DNA of 64,000 nucleotides from Lineus longissimus. Taxonomy: Eukaryota; Nemertea; Pilidiophora; Heteronemertea; Lineidae. Where the stretch lies: NCBI RefSeq assembly GCF_910592395.1, contig NC_088323.1, forward strand, positions 5,394,001-5,458,000. The letters run 5' to 3'. A program made the translations under genes and the position numbers. Positions 25,001-37,300 of this stretch are shown one piece after another; positions within the stretch are counted from its first letter, which is position 1; every line of letters begins with the position of its first letter. The notes beneath the pieces were generated by a model that ran no database searches, was not told where the DNA came from, and was given only the letters and a program-made list of their open reading frames with translations.

Positions 25001-28000
25001 CGCTATTTAGCAATAGCAATGCACAGCCGTTGTCATCTTTATTTGATTAATTTAATTGATGGGGACAACAAGAAAGGCAATGGTTCGATAAAAAAAAACT
25101 TTGGCGGCCATCTTGAATTTGTTTAATGTTGACACAAACGTTGAAATATCTCCCATTGTATTGTACTGCACTCAAAATAGGTTTATGGGTTTTCACCCAA
25201 ATGCATTTCGACATTATGCAGGGGTTTTAGATCACAACGCATTGAAATCCTGCCTGTTTCGTTCGGTAGGGATCATGTGCTTGCTTGGCTATAAGATGCT
25301 TCAAATGCATAAAACATGTCCTATTTGTCATACTTGATATTTGCCGGAGCTAAAAGTGCCTTTCCAAACCAAGGCCAAATGCTAAGTATCAGAAATCGAT
25401 AAAGCACCTCTCACAGAATAGTATTTCTTGAATTGCTGTAGCTAGGTGCTATTATAGTATTGAACATGCTAAAGTCCTCAAACCCAGAATACTTTAAATG
25501 GATTCCCATGTTGCGTGCTTCATCATTGCTGTTGGTTTTGAGAATAGCGCGTGAGAGAGTTCTGCGCACTTCTTTTACGCTGCGCAGAATTGAACTTTAT
25601 CGAAAGCTTGACGCAAGTTTCATCGGATGCAGACCAGAGGTGGTTGCAGGGTTTCTATAATGGATGAAGTCTCTGCTCCTCAGCAGTCATCTGGGCCCAC
25701 GCATTCTCTCCGATGCAGAAAGGGTTTTCTTTTCCTACAGGCAATGTGCCACGGGAAAACCTTTACAATCCTTTAAATTGGTTATTTCCCGGCATTACCT
25801 TTGTTACTTTTTACTTTGTTCTTTAGTAGATCAAAATGGAAACAATATACAGTAGAACCTCTCTATCATGGACACCCTCGAATGGAAACCGGGAAAAGGG
25901 CATTTTAACTTTTAAGACCAGAAGACCAATCGCGTGTTGAAGTGAATCATCTTTCCCACTCGTACATGAAAATCGCATCCCCTTTCCCAAAGACAAAGTA
26001 ATTTCCTATTACATAACCGACATGTATTATAAATGACAGCGCTTTACATTGAAGATGTCCTCAATTATTCAAGCACTCTTCCAACCTGCGAGTTTCGTCA
26101 TCGCTTTTGTTCGTAACGTCATTATTTTCGTTGTTACGTCATTACTTTTGAATGATAAGAAATCAATATTGACCAATCAGATGAATCACATTCACTTGAA
26201 TTCACCAACGGACGGTCCAGATGAGGTCTCAAGATGGTGGGATTGGTGATTACAAGACAAATTTCTGAATAGCTGTAACGAACCGGAAAGCGATTTCTTC
26301 TCGTTTCGGCGCCTGGAAACTCATAAGTCAAGCGGTTAAAACGTCTACTGTCTCCTACAATTATGAAACTTGGGCAACCAGGGTAGAGCGAGGGTAACCA
26401 TGGTGGAGTTATTAAAGGAAGAGAGGGTTACTAATCGTGCTTTGATGCCGAAGGGCCTCTTCATATCGCCCGGCCCGGTTCATGATGGGAAGACGATAAG
26501 GATGACGAAATGGACTGCGCAGGAGGTGTGTGACTGTGCCTTCGAAAGAAGGATTATATAAACTCGGGGCGTGTCTCTCGCTGATCATATATTTCAATGA
26601 CTGTCCTCTTTACCACTGTGACAGGAACACACAATCACGTTCTTGATGAAAAAGGTACATGTATCAATTCACAGTGGAAATGAATGCTAATTACTGGACT
26701 GTCCTTGGTCACATCAAAGACGCACAAAATACACTCATGAACAATTAATATCGTCGTGACCATTGCTAAAGTCAAAATGTTAGTCTTTATTAATTCTTGC
26801 TACAATGCAAACCACAATAGATAGAAAATATACGACAATGATGCAGTTTCGGATGATGATCATGGAGTTAGTGATAATGGTAGTTAATGCTGCAATTGAT
26901 GCCGAAATGTATACAAACTATAGGTTGTTTTTTATAGCATAGACTCTACATATTTTTTTCAATCTAGGCATGGTTATTCCATGTTGCTCTCGTCCAACAA
27001 ATGGGTCTGCTACAGTCTCGGGAAAAAGTTATGTTCCTCAGGCAATCTTTTTCGCGTAACGGGCATGCGTGCATTTGGCAAATGAAGAATGATGATTGTG
27101 TAGAGTTAATCGTTGAGCCTACATATCATTGCGCATTGATGATTGTACCATATTACCTTATATGTTTGAGTTCTTAAATCCCAATGCTGACGGCAAGTGA
27201 GTTCCTTTACAGTTCATGTAGTTGGTGCTTGTTTTTAGCCGCAGGAAAGGCAAGCAAACTACAATTGTATATACATTATCAAACAGATCGGTTTAATGTG
27301 CGCTTTATAGTCAAAAGTCTTCATAAAAGACGTTTATTTTACTGCGTAAATATGTTCTTTGCGCCATGGCTATAGAGAAAGAGCGTGAAAACAAAAATGT
27401 AAGTTAATGCTATACCGTATTACTGTGATTTTTTACAGAGATATCTGCTCGCCACCTGGTGTATAGGCTTTTTGTGGACTTGTGTGAATATGTTGATAAT
27501 TTTAAGCAAATATTCTTGGGAAGTCATAATACTTTATTGATATTGTCATTGACTAAATAAAATGTAGAAGTAAAAAGCGTTGGTTCTGGTCTGGGCATGT
27601 CTATCATCATATGGACAGGAACAGTTGTGACAGAGGTGGCGCTAGCACCAAGATATGACCAGACTTTGTCACCTTCAAGATCCGTTAAGCAATCCAATAT
27701 GCCCGGGCCAATATATGGCTACAATTTCATTTGCTGCCAAGAATGTGTCATGCAGAACGCCATCCTCATATAACCAGAGGCTTTCAATACACTCCGCCTC
27801 TGGATTTTTTAAACATGAAACAGCCTGAATCTGAGGATGACCAGACACGGGATGCCATCAAACAAAACCATCCAAGATGGCGGCCATATTGGAATCCAAG
27901 ATGGCAGACATACTGGAATTCGATATGGCAGCAGTGATGGATTGATGTTTTGTCCTGCCTTCTTGAGGCTGCTGGCGGCAAAGAAATGTGGCATTGATAT

Positions 28001-31000
28001 GAACACGAGAGAATAATTGATGTGTTTCTTATAAACGAGCAGAAATGCTGCTTTAGCTAGAGGATATGGCCAAATGTGCATGGTCGACGGCCAATGTAGG
28101 GCAGTCATTCTGTGGGTATTTTACACAATGAAATACTGCAAACCCGGCGAGAAACGATTACCATTGTGACTGAAAGGGCAATATCATCCATTTTAGATGA
28201 ATTTCACGGATGGTTCAATCATTGCACAACAGAAACTGTCATGGGTTAAAACCAAACCGAAGAGTCCTTCTGTTATTTCGTATTGATGCAGTTTGTTTTT
28301 CGGCTTTCACTGTTGGTTCAAATGGTATTGATCTGCAATGTACGTGTGATATACATGACATAGTTCACGTTAACGGCAGCTCTGTTCCGAAGAAACATCC
28401 CTGACTGTGCGCGCCATTTGCGTCATCAAAGAATTTAGTGGCAGATTATGTAGAACATAATATATGAATATAAGAATTGATACACCTAGCCCAGGAAAAA
28501 AAATTGCGACTCAAGATGATGTGAATATTGTTCAGTGTTTATTTTCATTATATTATTAGCTTAGATGATAAAGCGGCGTTGCACAAAAGTACAATCCAAT
28601 GGCGCACATATGAAAACGATTTTTGTGCTCCTTTCAGAAAACAGGTATCAACTATGACGGGGATGACTCTACCAGCCGAAATATCAAACGATTTTACCAA
28701 AATACTATGCTCTTCACTATAGATTTTGAAACGTTGCAGCAAGCGGTCCACTTCAAAGTGGAGGGCTCAATTTCTCAGTGTTTTGAACAATCATGTAACT
28801 TCCCCTGTTCTGCAGAATACGATAGTTGTTAGGGCTTCTGCACAAGAGCGAGAGTTTTGGATGTAAAAAATTGACATGAGTCTGGGACAACAACTCACAT
28901 ACAACATGGGATGAAAAATCTCTGCCGGGCGATCCAAATACCCCTTTACAGTATAGACTCGACAAAGAGCCATCAAGGAAGCCGCACATGGCTTCTTGTA
29001 ATGGGATTCATCCTTATAAAATTGATGTTGCTTTCAAATTCGCGACGGCTTCTGACCAAATTAAAGTTAGCTTCACCAGTTCGGATTGGAATATATATAT
29101 ATATCGGGTGTGACGGGATAATTGTTTCATAATTTGGTTAAGCCCAAGTCATTTCTCGGGGCTTAGGCAGCGCACATGTACCTGTTAATATACCTTAAGG
29201 GCCAACTGGTAGGCCTATGGTATAAGCCCAAGTGAGTCCACAAACCATTCTTCCATTTCAATAACCTAGCAGATTACCCTACTTCGAGTTTTCAAACAAA
29301 TACAAACACTCAACACACATTGTTAATTTATTTGCACAAACCAGGCAATCAAGGAAATTATTTCCTAAATGCCGATTCTAGTATATATGCCCAAATACCT
29401 CAACGCTTTTTTATTCCTACTATTGATAAGTAAAGTGGTAATTGCGTTGAGCTGAGCGTCAACAAGGACATTATTAGCTCTACAAAATATATTGGGCGAT
29501 TTGCAATAATAAGTAGGAGGAAACCGGAAACCAGGGATGATACTATGGTATAGTAGCCCCAAAAAGATGGAGAAAACAGCACCCAAAGGCTATAACGCCC
29601 CGATAGATCGGCATTGGTCTCGGAATGGCTCCCAGCACCTCCAGCATAAGTCAGTAAATCGGGGCCAGCAAATATTCGGTCCTCGCTATATGATTACAAA
29701 ACATTACTAATGATATGATAACACCTTCAATAATGATTTAAGGTCATCAACTACTGAATGAATTAGATTGATTTTTTTTGTAGCAGCAAAACAGCGAAAT
29801 ATTGCCAGCACTTTTACGCCTGTCGAAACGATTCTGTTTGGAGACGGTCCAGATGAAAGTAATTTTTCAATGAAAACCAGCATATCCCATGCCAAGTTTA
29901 CCCTTTAAGATTAAGTTTTAGCATCTGATTTATTATTTTGTATGTGTCTTGTTTTCTTCTTCCAAAGTGTGACCATGACAGGCACGAGTATATCTTAGAG
30001 GAGTATGGCGTCGATATGGATATACTCCGGAATGGGGTAGGTGGTACAGCCAGCTATATATCACCAAACTAACAAATATAATAACACCACAAACTGAACA
30101 TCTTGACCACCAAGGTTTTTGCATCTTATAACATCTTAATATACCCCGGCTACTTTAAAGGAGTATAAGACCATGAGGTTCAGGATGCCAACTAAAAGGA
30201 TCACCGCATTTCACCGAAATTCATCAATGAAACGTCCAAAAAAAGGTTTGGTCTTTTGAGGACAAAGTCACAACCAGAACGACGCAGGGACAAGTTGACT
30301 TTAAGGAGGGCACATCAAAGAGGCACATTTATTGTAAAATCTTATGTGGGGACATTTAGGTGAGAATGAAGTGCTATTTAACAAATACGGCCATAACGTG
30401 ACCCATGATACTATACGTCAACACCAAGGTACCACATCAAGAGTCAAAAGATTAAGCAAACACTCTTTCCTTCCATACAAATATGATAGCATGTTTGCAC
30501 AGAAAGTGATCTATAGTGGCCAAGTTTACTTTGTGATTAACTAATGTAAAGTTCCAAGGTAAAGGTTCATCTGCTGAGCTTAGAATGTCGGCTATATAGT
30601 TCCTTCACTTTCTGTTGTTTTTCAAATACCGCGGGCAGCATCAGCGAGGTGATTTCCTTTAGTCCCTTTTTACTTGCAAATACTGTATCTTCTGACCTGA
30701 AGAGAGACTGTTTTCAAATTTATGACATAAATTTGCAATCCCTTTTCTTTAAAAAGTGCAAAGGGGGAAAGAAATTCAAGATGGTTGCCCAAGCCGCCAT
30801 ATTGGAAGAGAGTAGTTGTAACGGTAATATATTCACCCTGGAAAAAGAGTCTTGCCCTTTGGTTAATTGGCAGATAAAGGCGCATGGCTTTAGAAATTTG
30901 TCTGCAGGACTCCAACAGTCTTCACGAAAAAGACCTGCAGCTGCTAAAATATTCTTCTATTTCTTATTTTTCTAGGCAGACCAATACACTGATGAACAGA

Positions 31001-32269
31001 TTAAAGAATTCAAGGAGGCATTTGATCTCTTTGACGCGGACGGCAATGGCAACATAGACGTAGATGAACTTGGGGCCATCATGAAGTCACTAGGAAAGGC
31101 TCTCTCAAGGAAAGACCTCGAAAACATGATCGACGAAGTAGATGAAGATAGTAAGTTCATAGCTCCTTCAATGGGAAGGGGGGGGGGGGAGCGGTGAAAT
31201 GTCCAATAAATGTTCACTGAAAAAAAACTATCATGGTACAAATGATAGCCAAAAGCGGTGAAGAAGAGCTTTCCAACGAATGGTTTTGTTGTTAAGTTTC
31301 ACCACAGAATCAGAGAATGATATCTGACACCTTGAACTGACTTTGAACCAACTTAGCCATCAACTCTGACATTTGTTAAAATAGTCTAAATCACTTCTAC
31401 TCTTCTGTTTTAGAAAATGGGACGATAGAGTTTGATGAATTTTTAAATTTAATGGCAAAAAATCAGCAGCCAGAAATGAGTATGAAGGAAGCATTTGATA
31501 TGTTTGATAAGGATGGGGACGGATCAATCAGGTAAGTAAGATATGAGCAAGTAGTAAACGGGCCACTTCAGGTCAAATATGACCTAATGACCTAGTTTTC
31601 AAGACAACACTGCACTTTAGATAAACAGTCCAAAAGATTAATTAGCCAGGTTGTGATTGGTTCTAAGATGTTACTGAATAGGTTCAGTTCTTGTTTCCTG
31701 GTGATTATCAGTGACATTATGTGTTTCAGTGGAGTTGAGCTCCAGAATGCCATGCAAATAATGGGTATGCCAATGACGAAAGAAGAAGTAGAGCTGATGG
31801 TCAAAGAGGCAGATATGGATGGGGATGGAGAAATTAATTATGAAGGTAACCTCACTTTGTTTAGACTTCCTATCTGTATTTGAGGTTGATCAGTAGCCAT
31901 TCAACCAATCACATCCATGCTTTCTGCACCTCACAAACATGAGGTTTCCTGATAGGCCACTGCTGAGAGAGCCTTTTTCTACTTGAAAAAAGTGGCTTAT
32001 GGGTTGAAAAACATGGAATATATCAAAAGAGCTGGGAACAACAGATTGAAACACCGCTGCCCAACAAACTATGGGAAGAGAACCAAAATACTCAAACAAT
32101 ATTCTAACGACCTGTCCTAAATATTATTGTAACTGTCAAATCTCCACTGGGGATACATCAAGAAATTAGGCCTTCTGACATAAAGTTCATGACAAACAGC
32201 TGATCAGTATAACTCTATTTTTCAGAATTTGTCACCATGATGAACAGCCTATCACCAGATTGTGAGTGA
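22089..32269 (+). CDS. Calmodulin-like protein with four EF-hands and a shortened central linker
   Basis: Exons 22089-22091 (ATG only), 30976-31150, 31414-31531, 31730-31845, 32226-32269, giving 151 residues. All four EF loops look able to bind calcium: 21-32 ([12 protein letters not shown]), 57-68 ([12 protein letters not shown]), 91-102 ([12 protein letters not shown]) and 127-138 ([12 protein letters not shown]), each with acidic position 1 and Glu at position 12. The intron right after the start codon and the other intron positions match classical calmodulin genes. The protein is clearly divergent from near-invariant animal calmodulin, and the helix between loops 2 and 3 is three residues shorter ([15 protein letters not shown]). 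The tail after the last EF-hand is NSLSPDCE. It is therefore a calmodulin-like calcium sensor, not the canonical calmodulin gene. Exons 2-5 are very sure. The ATG exon rests on ATG followed by GTGAGT and on intron phase alone, with an 8.9 kb intron, so a nearer first exon is possible. Confidence 0.85.
22092..30975 (+). other. Intron 1 of the calmodulin-like gene (8.9 kb)
   Basis: No gene is recognisable on either strand; the open frames here are short and featureless, and several lack an ATG. It contains a partial AACCTCTC-family MITE end (25850-25880), an AT microsatellite near 29090, and several AAGATGGCGGCC-like motifs (about 24152, 25103, 27868, 27895 and 30776). The acceptor TTTTTCTAG at 30975 is clear. 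The intron assignment depends on the ATG exon at 22089. Confidence 0.5.
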
Positions 32270-32298
32270 ATTCATTGCCATCGAGATTAAACACAGCC

Positions 32299-32304
32299 AA
32301 TAAA
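32299..32304 (+). terminator. Proximal poly(A) signal of the calmodulin-like gene
   Basis: AATAAA lies 30 bases past the stop, followed by a T-rich stretch. Further AATAAA hexamers follow at about 33016, 33570 and 33744, so a longer 3' UTR is equally possible. Confidence 0.4.
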
Positions 32305-34338
32305 CTTTTTTTATTCTTGTCATTTTGAATCTCTGTCATCGGATTTTATACATGTACCCATCTCAGGCCACATTTTTTTATCAGTTGGATTACAAATCTG
32401 TTATCTTGAAGAAACAGAATGAAAAATCCCCTTCATTGACCTTTTTAAGCATCTCTGCGAAATTGAACAAACAATATATAACTTATTTTGACTTTTCTAG
32501 TTAATTTATGCAAGTTATTAAGCATGTATACTGTGTACATACGAAACTAAGGTCACATTCATGATACACGGATATACCTCCAATCTAAATTATTCAGGTC
32601 TGCATTTGGGAGGGATACTATTCCGAAGGGAAGCAGAGTCTTTTTGAACCGAAGATGGTTCCTTCTGGCTCGAGTCAATTCTATCATTTGTCTACCATCC
32701 CCCACTGAAATGGAAACAGATACACTTTCAGAGAAGCGTATATCCAAATGATTAAGGGGGCTCCATATTGCACCTGCAGACTATTGTGAATATTGGTCAA
32801 CCTATTAAAGAACCATCAGCAAAAAGAAACTTGGAGACAGTAGAAATGCCAATGTTGTCAAAAATTTATTTATTGAAGGAAATAAGGTATCCTGAACTAT
32901 GTCTTCATTGTCATTTCTACAGTTATTGGTTTCTACAGTTATCTCAATCACTTCGAAACATTTAAAAACCTTTTAAAAAGTTCATTCCTACTTCTGAGAC
33001 ATTACTTTGTTAAACAATAAAAAAGTTTTAAAGATAACCTTTGCCTCTGGATTATGATAGTAGGGGCGTCAAGATGACTACTCTTTGCAATTTGTTGTAA
33101 AATATTTATACTGTAAATTCATTGTTCATGTATCTATGAAGTTATTTTTACTGATGTGTAATAGGCCTGTCAAAGGTACCAGGGTGGTCGAATCATGGAT
33201 ATTTAACAAATCCACAGAGTTTACTGCAACTCTTCTGGGATTATTGTTCACTTTGAAGAACTAAGATATCTGATCTTGGTTTATTCAGTTTCCTTCTTCC
33301 GAAACCTTAAACCAGTCCTTGAAATACATTATACATTTAGTTCTTGATGTAGAAGTTAACAGACCCAAGCAAAATTGTGATTTCTCTTGCCCTATGTATG
33401 TTTTGCACCACAAGATAGTTAATCCTAGAAAGTTGGCATAATATCTGTTGTTTTGCAACACTACGACCACCCTAGGTATCTAGGCAACTTTTAGGGTCTT
33501 TTTTTGCTTTTTACTTCGTTTGGTATTTTTGCTATGGCTCATAGAATTACTGTAGTTAACATTATAAAAAATAAAGGAATTCTTAAATAAAGTTTGCGTT
33601 ATTTGATCCTTTTACCATGATATCATACATATAAATGTTGGATAAAGGTCGCTTTGATCACACTTGCAAATTATTTTTTGTTAAACAAATAACTAAGAAA
33701 TATACAATTTTATGTAACTTTATGTAATTTTATTACAAAAGATAATAAATACATAGAATTTGGACATGATCTTAAGTATTCTGCCCCCTTTAGGCGAAAG
33801 GCATTAACTGACATTTTGGTCACTTTCATCCAAATCTCCCTATCATTCTGACATGTGTTTGGATAAGACTTTAGTCTGAGAATACTGGAGATGTAATGGA
33901 ATCAAGTGGAATACAGTATGCCCTTTGCCTCAATAGGGCAGTATTGACATCAGTGAAATATTATTATCACATTAATCACAGCCAAAGTTGACTTGTAGTC
34001 GGCTCATTTAGCTCTAAAAGTAGGCATGAGGTTTTCCTAAACCTTGTCAGCAAAATCTGAAAATCCCTTTTCCAAGAATATTTTAGTAGTGTGAAGAAGA
34101 TGAACTAAAACCTCTGCCTTAAAAAAGTTTTGTCAGAATATTCGTTGGATATCTCATGGCCGTTAGAAATTAACACGAGTCAGAGATGAAGTCTGTCCAT
34201 CCATCTTACCACATAAATTCAGCAAACGCTTTGCAGCTTTTGGGATTTCTGAGGGCAGCCACAGTGAGAATTTCAAGGTCTCTTCGGTGAGAACCACACC
34301 AAAGAGAGAACAAAATTCGATACTGTTTTTTCCACGAA
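32305..34338. other. Convergent 3' region of the calmodulin-like gene and CAPN7
   Basis: No gene seen. It is AT-rich, with poly(A) signals facing each other: AATAAA plus at 33744-33749 and minus at 33734-33729, only 10 bp apart. It is probably mostly 3' UTR of the two convergent genes. Confidence 0.5.
33729..33749. terminator. Facing poly(A) signals
   Basis: TTTATT (AATAAA on minus, for CAPN7, ~610 bp past its stop) and AATAAA on plus (distal signal for the calmodulin-like gene) lie within 21 bp. If both are used, the two transcripts end against each other. Confidence 0.4.
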
Positions 34339-37300
34339 TCATTGTAACCTAGCAAGAACCATTTCTGCACTTGAGCTGACTGTTAGAATGAATGGACCTT
34401 CCTTGTTTGGGTAGAATGTACATGGAATGATGTTGTAGACTCCCCCTGCGATGTTGTCCAGCGCCAGCACGCAGAACCCTCTCCTGAAATGGTAAAAGTG
34501 TTAAGCTTAGAATGGGACAGGGATATCTGGGGAACAGTCATCAGGAGAGAGTGTAGTGTGGGAACAAAGTCCCGGGACTCTCACTAGGCATTGGTCACTG
34601 GTTTCTATAGCCATACATCTGAATCAGTCATTGAAAACGTGACTAGGAATTGTACTCCACAGAGATGTCATCTGCTCTATTTGATGTTCGGTACAAGCTT
34701 GTTGGAGGAGTTGAGTTTTGTAAACTTGAAAAGACGCCAGCTTACCTGAAATCCCCTGACGATTTTTTCTTGAAAGCACCGGAAGCTGTTGAATTGTTCT
34801 CAGTCACGGTGATGACTTCAAAGCCCACACTGTACTCCCTGAAAAAATTTCAACATTACTGTAAACTTTCATATAATTTGGCACATCATAGCAAGCACAA
34901 GTGTACAGTCCTATTGAGGACAACAGCTAGCAGGCATGGCATTGAGAATAACAATCAAGCACGGTTGAAAAAAAGTGTTTCATATTTGCAGGACTAAAAA
35001 GCCCATTATTAAAAGTTTTTAGTACTTACTTGGGACCCCTGACTTCTATTAGTATATGGTTGTCAGTAGTACTGTTGTCCAGCTGTATCTGATACATGGG
35101 GTTCTTTTTATGTGTGGCCGTGTTATTTGCACACCCTCCAGCAGTAGCACCTTTCCATTCACCAGTAACCTGAGAAAATGGAGACCATGGGTGATATGAA
35201 TAAAGACTAGCGAATGCTTTTACTTCAATTTTGTACAGAAAGACCTAGTGTAAATGTACGCGGAGTTTTAGAAAAAAGCATTTGCTCGTCTTTAACTTTA
35301 ATCAAATTCTGCTTGGCTCCATTGTCACTCGTCAAACTAGTTGGGAGCATACCTGAGTGAGAAACTACTGCTAAGGGTCGGCGTTGCTAAGATCCTGCAC
35401 CAAGCATTCTAGGAATGACAGAAGTGATACTCAATAGGAACTTGCTTCAGAACTGGACAGCATTGTCTCCATGCCCACTGAAAGAGACTACATGTGCAGG
35501 ACACTTAGTCAGTACAGGATGGAGGCTTCCTTCCTGTTGCGCACCCAAAGACAAATACCTCAAAACGACTCGATTCTGACCAAAATGCTTGAAACACGTA
35601 CCTGTTTCTGATAACTCTGGATGTATGGGTCGGCAATTTTTGTGAGGGAGAACTCAGCAGTGGTGTAGGCACGTAGCGTGTAGTGAATGGTATTGTTCTT
35701 CTCATATTGCGAAATTACAAGGGTGTAGTGATAAACACCGGGGGCGTCTTCCACCATTTTGACTAAGTAGTGCGGACTGTTGATTCGTGTCCCATCTTTG
35801 TATGGGGGCGGGTCGACTGAAAAACACAATTTGAAAATACAAATGAAAAATATTAAATAATTGAACAAATACTTTCAAAGTTATTGTAACATTCATATTT
35901 TCTCATCATAACGAACGGAATGATTCAAAACACAATGGGCAGTTAATGCTTTTTCTTCAGGATGACTGAAACTAACCACAGACCTTATGAAGGCTATTCA
36001 GAGACTTGAGCCACTACACCACCGAGGCTTCTTAAATCAGTCGAAACAGTAATATCTACTTACATGGATAGTAAACACGTTTCCCTCCTGTCTTGTAAAC
36101 AACTACCGTGATGAACTCCTTGTTGTCAGCGAAGTCGTCTTTGTCCGTGATATGCCGGGTTAGTAGGATCCAGATAGGCGTCGCCCCTGTAGCTTTGACT
36201 TCGAGACGATACTGGGGATTATCGCTGATATCGTATAGATCTTTCTTCGGGCCACTTTTGGCTGGCCAAGTACTGGAAGATAAAGTTTTAGTTCGAATAA
36301 GGTAGAATTGGCGGTATGAATAACAAGTTGATTGTTTAAAATCACTGGTGACAACCAAGAAAGTAAGATGTGTGAGCAAAGCATGCATGAAAGACAGAAA
36401 AAATGAAAATATGCCGACGTATTTTTATCAAAATTAACATGATGAAATATAGCGGTGTACTGGTTGTAGCTGACTACGACTCACAATCAGAACATTCTGG
36501 TTACCCCTTCCAGTGGCTTTTGCTGCACGAGGATTAATCCTCCTAGCATCTCTGTTCTTTCAAACCGAGTACTAGCAGTGACCGTTTTAAAGCCAGAACA
36601 CACTCCATGGAAATTGAGGGAATCGTTGTTTTCTGAGCTCCCAAGAGGGCCGCCACTGCAGCAAATTCATCTTACTCTCTCACGGCCAAATGGTAGCTAC
36701 TAACGAGTATGGACTTACTGGTGAATGCATGTGGTGTACGGGAAGAGATCTGGGTTCCAGTTGATGTACATCACGTCGTAATATCGGAGAACTGACTTGT
36801 AGTCTATCCAGAATACACCTAAAACACAACATAGATAAAAGAATTTGAAAGACTCTTCCATAACTGAGAAGCAAAAACAAGCCATTTGGTTACAGTCAAA
36901 GCTCTCTGCATGTGGGGTGTAATGTACAGTGGTGCGACAGCAAAATAATTCTCTTTCTCACCAACTAATATTGCTAGCTAAGAAACATGCCAAATCATAG
37001 TTGTTGAGCTACCTACCATTGTCTATCATTTGGGCACTCTCTGGGTCATAGTTCAGAGCCTTCTGCATGTCAGGTGTCCAGTGGACGGTGTCTGTCTCAG
37101 AATAGTTGCCTTTCCATCGCAAATGGCTCCATGGATTCTTCAACATCATCAACTGCTGACCCTAGATGAACAAAAATGGGGAAAAGGGGGATACTTTTTT
37201 AGGTTACACTGAGGGGAGCTGTCATTTTATGTACCGGTCAGCAGCCCAAGCGTACCTAAAGGTGAAAAACAGGTCAAATTCTTTTTGTGGGGCAGAAAAA

